A stretch of 64,000 nt of DNA from contig DJOF01000023.1 in the NCBI GenBank assembly GCA_002439585.1, positions 1-64,000 of the forward strand, read 5' to 3'. The stretch comes from Bacteroidales bacterium UBA6445 (GTDB taxonomy: Bacteria; Bacteroidota; Bacteroidia; Bacteroidales; UBA932). A program made the position numbers and the translations under genes. The notes beneath the pieces were generated by a model, which was not told where the DNA came from, made no database searches, and saw nothing but the letters and a program-made list of their open reading frames with translations. How positions within the stretch are numbered: position 1 is the stretch's first letter; the number at the start of each line of letters is the position of its first letter. This document shows, piece by piece, positions 17,468 through 27,170 of the stretch.

Positions 17468-19684
17468 ATGAAACCTTATCTGAAAGCCTATCTTACTAGC
17501 ATGGCAGCTCTTCTGGTATTTTCCTGCGGGAAAGAAGATGTCAAACCCGAGCCTGAAGCCGAGCCTCTCATCTTGAAAGCCGAAAAAGGTGTTGTCCCAG
17601 TCACCATAAATGAAGACGGGAACGAGGCGACCATTGAATTCGACACTCAGAAAAGTTTCGCAGTCGTAGATGTGGAGACAGCCCTGAAATGGGAATTCAC
17701 TACAGACGCCTCTGCCGAAGAATGGTGCAGTGTCGAATATCTCGGCGACGGGCTCAAAATCGCTGTCGCTACCAACAATACCTCGGAGTTGAGGCAGACT
17801 CGCATTGCCATTACAAATTCCGGAGAAGAGAAAGCAGCGATCAATATATCCCAGAAAGGAGTGGTAGGAGAAACGGAATTCATCATTAGCCAAAACGAAG
17901 TCGACATACCAGACAACGGCGGCTCTATTGTCCTACATGTGATGACCAATCTCGAAAGCTGGACTGCAGAGACCACTTCTGAAGCCTCATGGCTAACAGT
18001 CACCTCAGATGCCGTGAACAATACCATCACACTGTCAGCAAAAGAGAACTCAGACTCTGACGCCAAAAAAGTGATACTTAAGGTAAAAGGTCTCAAAAAC
18101 GATCAAGAGATTGTGGCAAAAGAGATTCCCATAACCCTTTGGGAACCGAGTCTCGTATTTGAATACACAACCACATCCAACAACACCAAGATCACCCTCC
18201 CCCTTTACGGAGAACTCGATCTTAAAATCAGTTGGGGAGATACTAAAGAATTCTCATATATTCCGGTAAAGGCCACAATTAAATCAACTGAAGACATGAA
18301 AAACAGCTTGAGCCACGATTACGAGACACCCGGAACATATACCGTCCGCATACAGGGTGCAATCCAGGGACTCGTCGGGCTTACTCCCGACACTTCCTCG
18401 CCTCTGAAGCAAAGCAACCTTACCGCAATCCGTTCTTGGGGCTGCAACAAATACAAGATCATCTATTACGCTTTTGCCTCTTCCCAAATAGAGACTTTGC
18501 CTACAGACAAATACGCAGCTTTCTCCAATTTGGTAGGAGGAGAATGGATGTTCGCTTACTGTACTTCACTAAAGGCTGTAACATCCGGACTCTTCACTCA
18601 TATGACAAAGACTCAGAACTTCGACAACACTTTCAATGAATGCTCAAAGCTTGAGAGTGTGCCAGAAGATCTATTTGCTACAAACACTAAAGTAACGTCA
18701 TTCGCCTCTTGCTTCTGCGGCACTAACCTCACCGCTGTACCTGCAAGTCTATTCTCGTCGTGCCCGGATGTCGAATCTTTCTCTTTCACTTTCAGCGACT
18801 GTCCCAAACTTACATCCGTACCGGGAAATCTTTTCGAGAAAAACACGAAAGTCACCAATTTTAGAAGTACTTTTGAGAAGACAGGGCTTACATCCATACC
18901 TGAAGACATTTTCGCCACATGCCCCTTGGTAACCACTTTTAACTCCGTCTTGTGGAAATCCAAGATAACAGCAGTACCAGCAGGCCTGTTCAGGAACAAC
19001 CCTCTGGTGACGGATTTCTCGCAAGCATTCAACTCGACCCTCATAACGAGTCTTCCTTCAGGGCTATTTACAAATAATCCTGAAGCTGTAAATTTCCAAT
19101 CTCTCTGCTACAAATGTACCTCGCTTGAGACAATCCCGGCAGGACTCTTTGACAAATGCACCAAAGCCACGAGCTTCAACCAAGTATTCAATGGATGCTT
19201 GGCACTAAAGGCTATTCCAGCAGGACTTTTCGACAAATGTCCTCTTGTCACTAACCTCGAGAAGGCGTTCAAAGACTGCAAGGCTATTGTCTCCATACCA
19301 AAAGGACTTCTAAGGCCCTGCGCTGCAGCTCAGTCGTTCGAATACGTCTTTTCTGGTTGTGAAGCATTGACCACCATTCCTGAAGACTTATTCCCCGCAT
19401 CTGGTATCAATTTCGACTATGCCTTCTCGAGATGCAAAGCACTTACAATAATCCCGACAGGGCTATTCTCAGAGAATCTTGCAGCAACTTCTTTCTATGG
19501 GACATTCGAAAACTGCGTACTGTTGGAAGGAGAATCTCCCTACTCTGTAATTGACGGTGAGAAAGTGCATCTCTATGACAGAGACGGGACTAAGAGAGGA
19601 TTTGCCAAAGCGATAGGTTCAAGATGCTTCTACAAATGTACAGGCTTGACTGACTACAGCACCATGCCTTCCGACTGGAAATAA
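17468..19684 (+). CDS. Surface lipoprotein with BACON domain and 27-residue leucine-rich repeats
   Basis: A 738-residue lipoprotein (lipobox VFSC, Cys20). Residues about 40-135 and 135-228 form BACON-like beta domains (EFIISQNEVDIPDNGGSIVLHV; ESWTAETTSEASWLTV). About 235-300 is PKD-like (LKISWGDTKEF, YETPGTYTVRI). From about 330 to 690 run repeats of about 24-27 residues built on F..C..L..IP..LF..N..V, related to BspA or DUF285 surface repeats. A conserved tail (GESPYSVIDGEKVHLYDRDG) ends the chain. It is a tandem paralogue of the next gene. Likely surface-exposed and host- or glycan-facing; the ligand is unknown. Confidence 0.8.
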   Translation: MKPYLKAYLTSMAALLVFSCGKEDVKPEPEAEPLILKAEKGVVPVTINEDGNEATIEFDTQKSFAVVDVETALKWEFTTDASAEEWCSVEYLGDGLKIAVATNNTSELRQTRIAITNSGEEKAAINISQKGVVGETEFIISQNEVDIPDNGGSIVLHVMTNLESWTAETTSEASWLTVTSDAVNNTITLSAKENSDSDAKKVILKVKGLKNDQEIVAKEIPITLWEPSLVFEYTTTSNNTKITLPLYGELDLKISWGDTKEFSYIPVKATIKSTEDMKNSLSHDYETPGTYTVRIQGAIQGLVGLTPDTSSPLKQSNLTAIRSWGCNKYKIIYYAFASSQIETLPTDKYAAFSNLVGGEWMFAYCTSLKAVTSGLFTHMTKTQNFDNTFNECSKLESVPEDLFATNTKVTSFASCFCGTNLTAVPASLFSSCPDVESFSFTFSDCPKLTSVPGNLFEKNTKVTNFRSTFEKTGLTSIPEDIFATCPLVTTFNSVLWKSKITAVPAGLFRNNPLVTDFSQAFNSTLITSLPSGLFTNNPEAVNFQSLCYKCTSLETIPAGLFDKCTKATSFNQVFNGCLALKAIPAGLFDKCPLVTNLEKAFKDCKAIVSIPKGLLRPCAAAQSFEYVFSGCEALTTIPEDLFPASGINFDYAFSRCKALTIIPTGLFSENLAATSFYGTFENCVLLEGESPYSVIDGEKVHLYDRDGTKRGFAKAIGSRCFYKCTGLTDYSTMPSDWK

Positions 19685-19740
19685 CACCCAGATTTTCGTT
19701 ATGATTTTTTTAAAGTTTCTGTAAACACTATACATTCATC

Positions 19741-21612
19741 ATGAAAAACATAATATTCAAATACATCTTATCTTGCGCTGCAGGACTTGCTGCTATCGTT
19801 TCTTGTAACAAGGAAGACTCTGGAAACGGCATCCTGAGCATCTCTTCAGACAGTCCAGAGGTGCAGGTAGCTTCAGACAATCACTCGGCCGACATTACCT
19901 TTGAAACCAATGGAGGCTCCGTACATTTCACAGTCATTACAGAGTCGGCATGGACTGTATCTGTCTCGCCTGAGGCTGACTGGTGCAAGGTTGTACAGGC
20001 TAATTCCGACCTCTCCATCTCTGCAGACGAGTTCGTCTCCGAAGAGTCTGGACAAAGCCGTTCCACAACAGTGGAGTTATCTACCGACGAAGACAAGGTT
20101 GTGATAGCAGTCACTCAAAGTTCAGACGCCAAGACGACACTCTCGCTTGAGACAAAGTCGCAGATAATCCCCAAGGAAGGCGGGGCAGTAAAGATTCACG
20201 CGACAACAAACAAATCTGGGATTGAAGCGGAACTTACAGACATGGCATGGCCCTGGGCAGAGTGTACTGTCAAGGGAGACAGCATATTCGTCACTGCTGG
20301 AGAGAATAGGTCTGGAGAGAAACTCACAGCTACTCTCTTAGTCTCGGCAGGTAAGGGGACTAATGTCGCTTCGCAGAGCCTCTCCATCACTCAGGAGAAC
20401 GGCGCCCTTATCCTTATATACGAGACGACTGGCACAGGTACGGTTGTAAGCGTTCCAATTTTCGGCTATGTCAACTGCGAAGTAGACTGGGGTGACGGCA
20501 CTGTAGATAAACTATCTGAGAACATTACCGAGAATAATCGTCCCGAGCATATATACGAGAAAGCCGGACAATACACTGTCAGTATAAACGGATCTGTATC
20601 AGAACTCAATAGCGAGGACGCCACAGAGATAAGCCAATTCCTCAAAGAGATAGTACAGTGGGGAGACCTGAATCTGAAGTCTATGGAATACGCATTATGT
20701 AACACCTCAATCACTTCCATACCGCTGCCGGAACCTAAAGCATTTGCAGATGTCACCACGTTTTCAAGTGCATTCAACGGCTGCGCCGGGATAACGGAGA
20801 TTCCCAAGGGGCTGTTCGACTATTGCACCAAGACGACATCGTTCCTGTCCGTATTCTACGACTGTGTAGCCGTGAAAGAGATTCCCGAAGGGTTGTTTGA
20901 CAATTGCCCGGCCGTTACTAACTACGCATCAGCATTCAACGGCTGCGCCGGGATAACGGAGATTCCAGCAGGACTCTTCAAAAATAGTCCGCTTGCCAGC
21001 AACTTCAACTACTGCTTCCAAGGCTGCTTGTCACTGAAAGAAATCCCAGCAGACCTGTTTGCCGAACAGCAATCGATAAGCGGGGTGACCGCAATATTCC
21101 AGGACTGTTCTTCGCTTACAAGTATCCCTGCAGGTCTTCTCGACAAGGCGACCAAGACGGCAGCCATTCAGTGGCTTTTCAAAGGATGCACTGGCATCAC
21201 GCATATTCCGGCCGGCCTTTTCGACAAGCTTGATAATGTGACAAATGCAAGGGAAGTATTTACTGGATGCACAGGCATCACAAGCGTACCAGAAGGACTC
21301 TTCGACAATATGCCGAAGGTCAAAAACATGCGAGACGCTTTCAAGGACTGCACGGCCCTAACATCTGTCCCGACGAACCTCTTTGACAAATGCACGCAGA
21401 TAACAACTGTTCAGGGACTCTTCCAGAATTGTGTCAACCTTGGCGGAGAGTCACCTTACACTCTTGTTGACGGTGTCAAGGTACATCTTTACGAGCGCAA
21501 CTCTTATCCTGACACATTCAAAAGCATCACAGGAGACGGCAGCAAGAATGTATTTACCGGCTGCGTGAAACTGTCAGACTACAACTCGATACCTACAAGT
21601 TGGAAAGAATAA
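19741..21612 (+). CDS. Paralogous BACON / leucine-rich-repeat surface lipoprotein
   Basis: A 623-residue lipoprotein (lipobox AIVSC, Cys22). It has two BACON-like domains at about 35-125 and 130-220 (TESAWTVSVSPEADWCKV). A PKD-like region follows (VDWGDGTVDKL, YEKAGQYTVSI), then nine units of about 27 residues with the consensus AFNGCxGITEIPxGLFDxCxxVT. The tail (GGESPYTLVDGVKVHLYERN, ending SWKE) matches the upstream paralogue. The gap of 56 bases suggests cotranscription. A 35-base block is repeated exactly at 20770-20804 and 20932-20966, so repeat copy number has changed recently. Confidence 0.8.
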   Translation: MKNIIFKYILSCAAGLAAIVSCNKEDSGNGILSISSDSPEVQVASDNHSADITFETNGGSVHFTVITESAWTVSVSPEADWCKVVQANSDLSISADEFVSEESGQSRSTTVELSTDEDKVVIAVTQSSDAKTTLSLETKSQIIPKEGGAVKIHATTNKSGIEAELTDMAWPWAECTVKGDSIFVTAGENRSGEKLTATLLVSAGKGTNVASQSLSITQENGALILIYETTGTGTVVSVPIFGYVNCEVDWGDGTVDKLSENITENNRPEHIYEKAGQYTVSINGSVSELNSEDATEISQFLKEIVQWGDLNLKSMEYALCNTSITSIPLPEPKAFADVTTFSSAFNGCAGITEIPKGLFDYCTKTTSFLSVFYDCVAVKEIPEGLFDNCPAVTNYASAFNGCAGITEIPAGLFKNSPLASNFNYCFQGCLSLKEIPADLFAEQQSISGVTAIFQDCSSLTSIPAGLLDKATKTAAIQWLFKGCTGITHIPAGLFDKLDNVTNAREVFTGCTGITSVPEGLFDNMPKVKNMRDAFKDCTALTSVPTNLFDKCTQITTVQGLFQNCVNLGGESPYTLVDGVKVHLYERNSYPDTFKSITGDGSKNVFTGCVKLSDYNSIPTSWKE

Positions 21613-21641
21613 GATAAAATTCGCTCCTTTTGCGTAACTTT

Positions 21642-21681
21642 GAAGCCCAGTTTCCCTGCCTATGACGGGAAGCCGGGCTTC
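21642..21681 (+). terminator. Bulged stem-loop after the repeat-lipoprotein pair
   Basis: Outer arms GAAGCCC/GGGCTTC enclose inner arms TTCCC/GGGAA. It lies between the lipoprotein stop (21612) and the dnaE ATG (21738). No strong U-tract follows. A TAACTTTG element at 21635-21642 just before it could be the -7 box of a dnaE promoter, though no well-placed -33 box is seen. Confidence 0.4.
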
Positions 21682-21737
21682 ATGTTATGGCACCTGCCGC
21701 CCATGAGACTGCTTATACCGATAAAAGGCAAAGAGAC

Positions 21738-24700
21738 ATGGCTTTCGTTCATTTACACGTACATACGCACTATTCCATACTCGATGGACAGTCTTCGATT
21801 GAGAATCTGTTCAACCGTGCAGATGAGCTCGGGATGCCTGGTCTTGCCATCACGGACCATGGCAACATGTACGGCGTCAAGGAGTTTTTCAAATTCGCGG
21901 CAAAGCATCCATCTGTAAAGCCGATTATCGGATGCGAGATCTATGTCTCCAAATTCGACCACAAGCTGAAAGACAAAGCCCACGGCGGGTATTATCACCT
22001 TATCCTCCTTGCCAAGAATTACAACGGATACAAGAACCTCATGAAGATCGTCTCTACAGGACATCTCGAGGGCATGTACTACCGTCCAAGAGTATCACAC
22101 GAAGTCCTTGAGCAATACCATGAGGACCTTATCTGCTCTTCTGCCTGCATGGCTGGAGAAATTCCGAGACTGATTCTCGAAGGAGACATAGAGGGCGCGG
22201 AGAAAGCGATAGAGTGGCACAAAGGGGTATTTGGGGACGACTATTATCTCGAAGTGATGCTTCACAAGACTGAGGTCCCGGGCCAGTCATTGGAAGTGTA
22301 TGAGAAGGAAAAGGAATATGACGAAGTTATCTTCGATCTTGCCAAGAAGCATGGTGTCAAGGTCATAGCCACCAACGACGCCCACTTCGTGCGTAAGGAG
22401 GACGGACCTGCCCATGACAGACTCATCTGCCTTACGACCAACGAATTTGTCGATAGTCCCAATAGGCTCAGATACACTCAGCAAGAGTATATCAAGAGCG
22501 AAGAGGAGATGGCCGCACTGTTCCCTGATCACCCGGAGGTGATATCCAACACTATCGAAGTCTGTGACAAGGTAGAGAGGTACACCATCGACAGAGGACA
22601 CGTCCTGCCCAAATTCCAGATAGACGAGACTTTCCTCGGCAACATAGAAGCAGAGAGGGAGAAATACAAGGCAGTCATAGACGCGGGACGCTTCGATGAG
22701 AAAAACAACGACAGGGGCGAGGAGTTCTGCAACTCTGTAGCCTTTCTATGTCACCTTACATACAAGGGAGCACGGGAAAGATACGGAGACACCCTAAATG
22801 CAGAGACTGCCGAGCGTCTTGATTTCGAGCTGAAGACCATTTCAAGAATGGGCTTCCCAGACTATTTTCTCATCGTACAGGACTATATCGCGAACGCAAG
22901 GGCACACGGTATCTCAGTAGGCCCTGGAAGAGGCTCTGCGGCTGGTTCTGCTGTAGCATATTGCCTTGGAATTACCAATCTAGACCCTATCAAGTACGAC
23001 CTACTGTTCGAGCGTTTCCTCAACCCGGAGAGGGTATCCATGCCTGATATAGATGTTGACTTCGATGATGACGGACGCTACAAGGTGATCCAGTACGTAC
23101 AGGAAAGATACGGCATGGACCATGTGTCGCATGTCATCACTTTTGGCACCATGGCCGCAAAAGGTGCCATCAAGGATGTGGCACGTATTAGCCGTCTGCC
23201 ATTGGACGAGTCCAACAGACTCACGAAGATGATCCCGGATAAGCCCATCACTGTCACAGAGGAAGTCCAGGAGGAACTGAAGCCGGATGAAGAGCCTGAG
23301 GCGGGAGACAAGATCGTTGAGAAGGACGGCAAGAGGTACAAGGTTGTCAAGAAAGACGTTGACAAGAAGCCGACGCTGAAGAACTGTATAAAGTATGTCC
23401 CCGAATTGAAAGCCGAATACGAGGGTGGTTCCGAGCTTGTGCGAGAGGTGCTTAAATACGCCCTGCAACTTGAAGGCTGTATCAGGCAGGTCGGCATACA
23501 CGCCTGCGCCATGATCATCGGCCGAGGCAACCTTACAGACTATATCCCCATAACTCTCGGGGAGGACAAGGCTACAGGACAGAAGGTATGGGTATCACAG
23601 TACGAAGGCTCTTTCATCGAAGACGTGGGCATGCTCAAGATGGATTTCCTTGGCCTTAAGACACTGTCTATCATCAAGATCTGCCTTGCAGAGATCAAGA
23701 AACGCTTCGGACGGGATATCGATATCGAGAAGATCGATATAACAGATCCCAAGGCATACGAAATCTATTGCAAGGGAGATACCAAGAGCGTGTTCCAGTT
23801 CGAGTCTCCAGGAATGATGGAGTGGCTACAGAAGCTTCATCCCGAGCGATTTGAGGATCTTATAGCCATGAATGCCCTCTATCGTCCGGGACCTATGGAC
23901 TATATCCCTTCTTTCGTTGCGAGGAAGCAGGGAACGGAACCTATAACCTATGATCTTCCGGTGATGGAGGAGTTCCTTAAGGAGACTTACGGAGTCACGG
24001 TATATCAAGAGCAGGTCATGCTCATATCGCAGAAAGTCGCCGGATTCTCCAAAGGCAAGGCTGACAAACTCCGTAAGGCCATGGGAAAGAAGAAAATCGA
24101 CATTCTTCAGTCCCTCTACTCCGATTTCATCTCAGGTGGCATAGCCAACGGCCATCCGGAAGAGGTCCTCAAGAAGATCTGGAAGGATTGGGAGAAATTT
24201 GCCTCTTACGCATTCAACAAGTCACACGCTACATGCTACGCCTGGGTAAGCTACCAGACAGGCTGGCTCAAGGCTCACTATCCTTCAGAGTTCCAGGCAG
24301 CCAACCTCAGCATGAACAAGAACAACATGACTGAGATCCAGGCCATCATGGCGGACTGCAAGAAACACGGCATAAAGGTGCTCAACCCCGATGTCAACGA
24401 GAGCGAGTCCAATTTCACAGTCAACAAGAACGGTGATATCCGCTTCGGCATGGGTGGCATGAAAGGCTTCGGAGCCAATATTGTCGATGCTATAATTGCG
24501 GAGAGACAGGCTCACGGCCTGTTTTCCGACATATATGATTTCTGCGAGAGGATGTCGGGCATAATCAACCGCAAGGCCATGGAAGCGCTGATCTATGCCG
24601 GGGCCTTCGATGCTTTCGGGATAGAGAGGCACAAATATTTCCTTGTGGGAAATGTGGGAGCCGATTTTCTTGAAGACCTACTGAACTACGCTGCGATCAC

Positions 24701-25505
24701 CAAGAAAAATGCAGAAGACAATGATGCTTCGCTGTTCGGTGATGCTGAGGAACTTAAGGTCGAGAAGCCACAGCCTCCGAAAATCGACAGAGAGCCGGAC
24801 GAGCTTGAGCTCCTTCGCAAGGAGAAGGAGATGGTCGGGATGTATCTGTCAGCTCATCCTCTGAAGCGCTATGAGTTCGAGATGGAAACATTTACCAACT
24901 GCAAACTTACAGGAATCCCTGATGCTATCACCGAATGTGAGCGCGAACGGAAGATGCGCAAGATTGCTGTCGCTGGTTTTGTCACGTCAACTGAGATCAA
25001 GACGTCCAAGACTGGAAGGCCTTACTCCAAGGTTGTGCTTGAAGATTTCTCCGGGACTTATGAGCTGGCTCTTTTCGGTAAGGATTACGACAATTTCATG
25101 CCTAAGATTCAAGATCACACGGCGATCTTTGTCGAAGGGGAAATCAGGCCTGCATATATGCCGAAGCCAGATGAGAAGGGAGCACCGGTCAATGTGCCAT
25201 ACAAGTTTAGGGTTGAGCGGATCTCTCATCTGGGCAATGTCTGTGAGGAGAGGATAGCCGGGCTTATGTCCAATGTGGACACTTCTCTCATCAATCCGGA
25301 GTTCCGCAAACGTCTTGTCTCATGGCTAAAAAGTTCCAAAGGTCCTGTCCCGTTCTTTGTCAACATCGTGGATATGAACAAGAAATACAAGGTGGAATGC
25401 ACTTCTCGCAAGTTTAGGGTGACGGTCAATTCAGAATTTATCTCCGGGCTCAAAGACATGGGGCTTCCTTGCAAAGTTCTCTGCAAGGGTGGACAACTGG
25501 CATAG
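21738..25505 (+). CDS. dnaE: DNA polymerase III alpha subunit
   Basis: A 1255-residue replicative polymerase. The N-terminal PHP domain starts FVHLHVHTHYSILDG and includes ITDHGNMYG. The catalytic core has SVGPGRGSAAGSAVAYCLGI and the aspartates of MPDIDVDFDDDGR. The finger and tudor-like parts follow (YQEQVMLISQKVAGFSKGKADKLRKAMGKK). A helix-hairpin-helix region and an OB fold (KIAVAGFVTSTEIKTSKTGRPYSKVVLEDFSG) close the chain. A charged insertion of about 40 residues (near 510-550) interrupts the core, as is common in Bacteroidetes. ATG at 21738 places the PHP motif at the extreme N-terminus; upstream starts are less likely. Confidence 0.97.
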   Translation: MAFVHLHVHTHYSILDGQSSIENLFNRADELGMPGLAITDHGNMYGVKEFFKFAAKHPSVKPIIGCEIYVSKFDHKLKDKAHGGYYHLILLAKNYNGYKNLMKIVSTGHLEGMYYRPRVSHEVLEQYHEDLICSSACMAGEIPRLILEGDIEGAEKAIEWHKGVFGDDYYLEVMLHKTEVPGQSLEVYEKEKEYDEVIFDLAKKHGVKVIATNDAHFVRKEDGPAHDRLICLTTNEFVDSPNRLRYTQQEYIKSEEEMAALFPDHPEVISNTIEVCDKVERYTIDRGHVLPKFQIDETFLGNIEAEREKYKAVIDAGRFDEKNNDRGEEFCNSVAFLCHLTYKGARERYGDTLNAETAERLDFELKTISRMGFPDYFLIVQDYIANARAHGISVGPGRGSAAGSAVAYCLGITNLDPIKYDLLFERFLNPERVSMPDIDVDFDDDGRYKVIQYVQERYGMDHVSHVITFGTMAAKGAIKDVARISRLPLDESNRLTKMIPDKPITVTEEVQEELKPDEEPEAGDKIVEKDGKRYKVVKKDVDKKPTLKNCIKYVPELKAEYEGGSELVREVLKYALQLEGCIRQVGIHACAMIIGRGNLTDYIPITLGEDKATGQKVWVSQYEGSFIEDVGMLKMDFLGLKTLSIIKICLAEIKKRFGRDIDIEKIDITDPKAYEIYCKGDTKSVFQFESPGMMEWLQKLHPERFEDLIAMNALYRPGPMDYIPSFVARKQGTEPITYDLPVMEEFLKETYGVTVYQEQVMLISQKVAGFSKGKADKLRKAMGKKKIDILQSLYSDFISGGIANGHPEEVLKKIWKDWEKFASYAFNKSHATCYAWVSYQTGWLKAHYPSEFQAANLSMNKNNMTEIQAIMADCKKHGIKVLNPDVNESESNFTVNKNGDIRFGMGGMKGFGANIVDAIIAERQAHGLFSDIYDFCERMSGIINRKAMEALIYAGAFDAFGIERHKYFLVGNVGADFLEDLLNYAAITKKNAEDNDASLFGDAEELKVEKPQPPKIDREPDELELLRKEKEMVGMYLSAHPLKRYEFEMETFTNCKLTGIPDAITECERERKMRKIAVAGFVTSTEIKTSKTGRPYSKVVLEDFSGTYELALFGKDYDNFMPKIQDHTAIFVEGEIRPAYMPKPDEKGAPVNVPYKFRVERISHLGNVCEERIAGLMSNVDTSLINPEFRKRLVSWLKSSKGPVPFFVNIVDMNKKYKVECTSRKFRVTVNSEFISGLKDMGLPCKVLCKGGQLA

Positions 25506-25535
25506 TCCTCTTTTGCCAGCAAAAATGGTTATGTG

Positions 25536-25605
25536 TCCTAATCTTAAAAATTAGATAAATTTTGGGATTACAATCCTAAAAATAGCAAAAATTTTAGGAT
25601 TAGGA
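25536..25605. repeat. Nested inverted repeats upstream of the ATPase gene
   Basis: Outer perfect arms TCCTAATC (25536-25543) and GATTAGGA (25598-25605) enclose inner perfect arms AATCCTAAAA (25572-25581) and TTTTAGGATT (25592-25601). The TTAGGATT core recurs several times in an AT-rich stretch directly before the start at 25649. It could be an operator or an mRNA stem-loop. No protein partner can be named. Confidence 0.55.
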
Positions 25606-25648
25606 TTTGTTTCCTTATTCTTGCCACAAATCAAGAAACTCCAAAATC

Positions 25649-26773
25649 ATGATAGAGAGGACATTGCAGGCAATAATCGAAAATGATATGTTCCGAGGCA
25701 AGGCAATTGTTGTCATCGGAGCGAGGCAAGTCGGAAAGAGCACACTGTTCAGAACGGTTCTGGAGAAGAAGTCAGAAAAGATTCTGAGGCTCAACTGTGA
25801 TGAGCCTGAGGTCAGGGCAATGCTGACGGAAGCGGGGACTTCGGACTTGAAACTGATTGTCGGACAGAACAGGATAGTAATGATTGACGAAGCACAGTCC
25901 GTTCCTGGGATCGGAATGACATTAAAACGTCTGGTCGATAATTTTCCGGAAATACAGTTATTGGTCACGGGATCATCCTCATTCGAATTGCAGAACGAAC
26001 CGCTTACCGGAAGAAAGTACGAATATCATCTTTTTCCGCTCTCTTCTGCGGAAATATGCGCTACAGACGGCATACTGCATCTCCGCCAGACACTTGAGCA
26101 GCGGCTGATCTTCGGTTCCTACCCTGAGGTGTACTCCCATCCGGAAGAAAGCAAAAGGATACTGATGGACATCGCGGGAAGCTATCTATACAAAGACCTC
26201 CTCACACTGGAGAACATACGCAGACCTGTCCTATTTGAGAAACTGCTTGTCGCCCTGGCTCTCCAGCTGTCTTCGGAAGTTTCCTACAATGAACTCGCAC
26301 AGATGGTGGGAACAGACAACAAGACAGTCGAGAATAAGTTCGAGGTTTTATGGAATAAGCCATCAATAGTTATTCCACGCCTACAAAATTACAAATGCGT
26401 AATTGCTCCTGATTTTTCTGTATTTGTTGACCAGCCAAAAGCTGTCAATGTGTGGAATATTTATAGAAATAGGTGGGTTACTTCATATATGCAGAGTTTA
26501 TCTATTCACGCAGTACCATCAGCGAGCTGGGGTAATGTAGATTCGTTTGAATTTTGCTTTGATGGACTTCCGAGAAATAGCATAATTGCTATTGGTCACA
26601 CGGCAATAGGGAAAGATCGTAGCTATAAAAAGTTGTATCGGATGGGCGTAGAAGCATTGATAGAACGGAAAAGGCCAACCAAATTACTCGTTTACGGGGC
26701 TCCGTTAGATTTTAACCCTGATGTGGAAGTTATTTATTATAAAGGTAATATACAGAAGTTGAGACAGTTATGA
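25649..26773 (+). CDS. Chimeric gene: AAA_14/DUF4143-type ATPase N-part fused to DUF4417-like C-part
   Basis: A 374-residue chimera. Residues 1 to about 230 are an AAA_14 P-loop ATPase with Walker A GARQVGKST, Walker B IVMIDEAQ and the sensor VTGSSSFEL. They continue to NELAQMVGTDNKTVE, where family members normally go on into DUF4143. From about residue 232 the chain instead resembles DUF4417, a family seen in phages and mobile elements (VIAPDFSVF, WNIYRNRWVTSYMQS, NSIIAIGHTA). Base composition turns clearly AT-rich at the join (about 26336-26350). This looks like an in-frame fusion left by insertion or deletion. ATPase function is doubtful. ATG at 25649 is preferred over an upstream TTG. 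The stop overlaps the next start (ATGA). Confidence 0.7.
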   Translation: MIERTLQAIIENDMFRGKAIVVIGARQVGKSTLFRTVLEKKSEKILRLNCDEPEVRAMLTEAGTSDLKLIVGQNRIVMIDEAQSVPGIGMTLKRLVDNFPEIQLLVTGSSSFELQNEPLTGRKYEYHLFPLSSAEICATDGILHLRQTLEQRLIFGSYPEVYSHPEESKRILMDIAGSYLYKDLLTLENIRRPVLFEKLLVALALQLSSEVSYNELAQMVGTDNKTVENKFEVLWNKPSIVIPRLQNYKCVIAPDFSVFVDQPKAVNVWNIYRNRWVTSYMQSLSIHAVPSASWGNVDSFEFCFDGLPRNSIIAIGHTAIGKDRSYKKLYRMGVEALIERKRPTKLLVYGAPLDFNPDVEVIYYKGNIQKLRQL

Positions 26774-27168
26774 ATAAGAGAGAACTTGAAAATAATCAGC
26801 TTCCAGTTGTTGATAAGGAACTTTTTGATAGAATGAAACTGGAGTCCTGCAGCAATAATGAAAGAATGTTCTTTGAGAAAATGGAGTACAAGGAACTTTA
26901 TGAATATCCGATATCGTCTTTTGATGTCATCCTCTCAGAATTAGATAATGATGAAGGAATCTATTTCGTCAAGTGTTACGCTAGTGAGTATTTAATAGGT
27001 AAAAAGACCGAGGAAACGGTAAAAAAACTAAAAGATGTTCCTGAATCGTTGAATGACGCTTTGAATGAGGATCTTTTCGCTCTGTTGGGAGTGCATGTGA
27101 CTCTATGGGAATGGCTTAAACGGAGAGACTTTAAGGCGATGAATTACAACTATGATTGGGAGGAGTAA
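26770..27168 (+). CDS. Hypothetical acidic protein in AT-rich cassette
   Basis: A 132-residue protein rich in Glu and Asp, predicted helical, without signal peptide or membrane segment. I do not recognise a family. Its ATG overlaps the chimera's stop by four bases, so it was a coupled partner of the DUF4417-like part before or after the fusion. Composition is AT-rich like the following gene and unlike dnaE, pointing to transfer. Size, charge and pairing would also suit a small immunity- or adaptor-type protein, but nothing shows it. Confidence 0.6.
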   Translation: MNKRELENNQLPVVDKELFDRMKLESCSNNERMFFEKMEYKELYEYPISSFDVILSELDNDEGIYFVKCYASEYLIGKKTEETVKKLKDVPESLNDALNEDLFALLGVHVTLWEWLKRRDFKAMNYNYDWEE

Positions 27169-27170
27169 TT

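Noticed and set aside
17363..17893. Minus-strand 176-codon open frame over the start of the first repeat lipoprotein
   Set aside because: It lies antisense to a gene with a clear lipoprotein signal and BACON domain and has no recognisable motif.
20770..20966. Spaced identical repeats as a possible CRISPR array
   Set aside because: They are inside a coding frame, spaced by whole 27-residue units, and translate to leucine-rich repeats.
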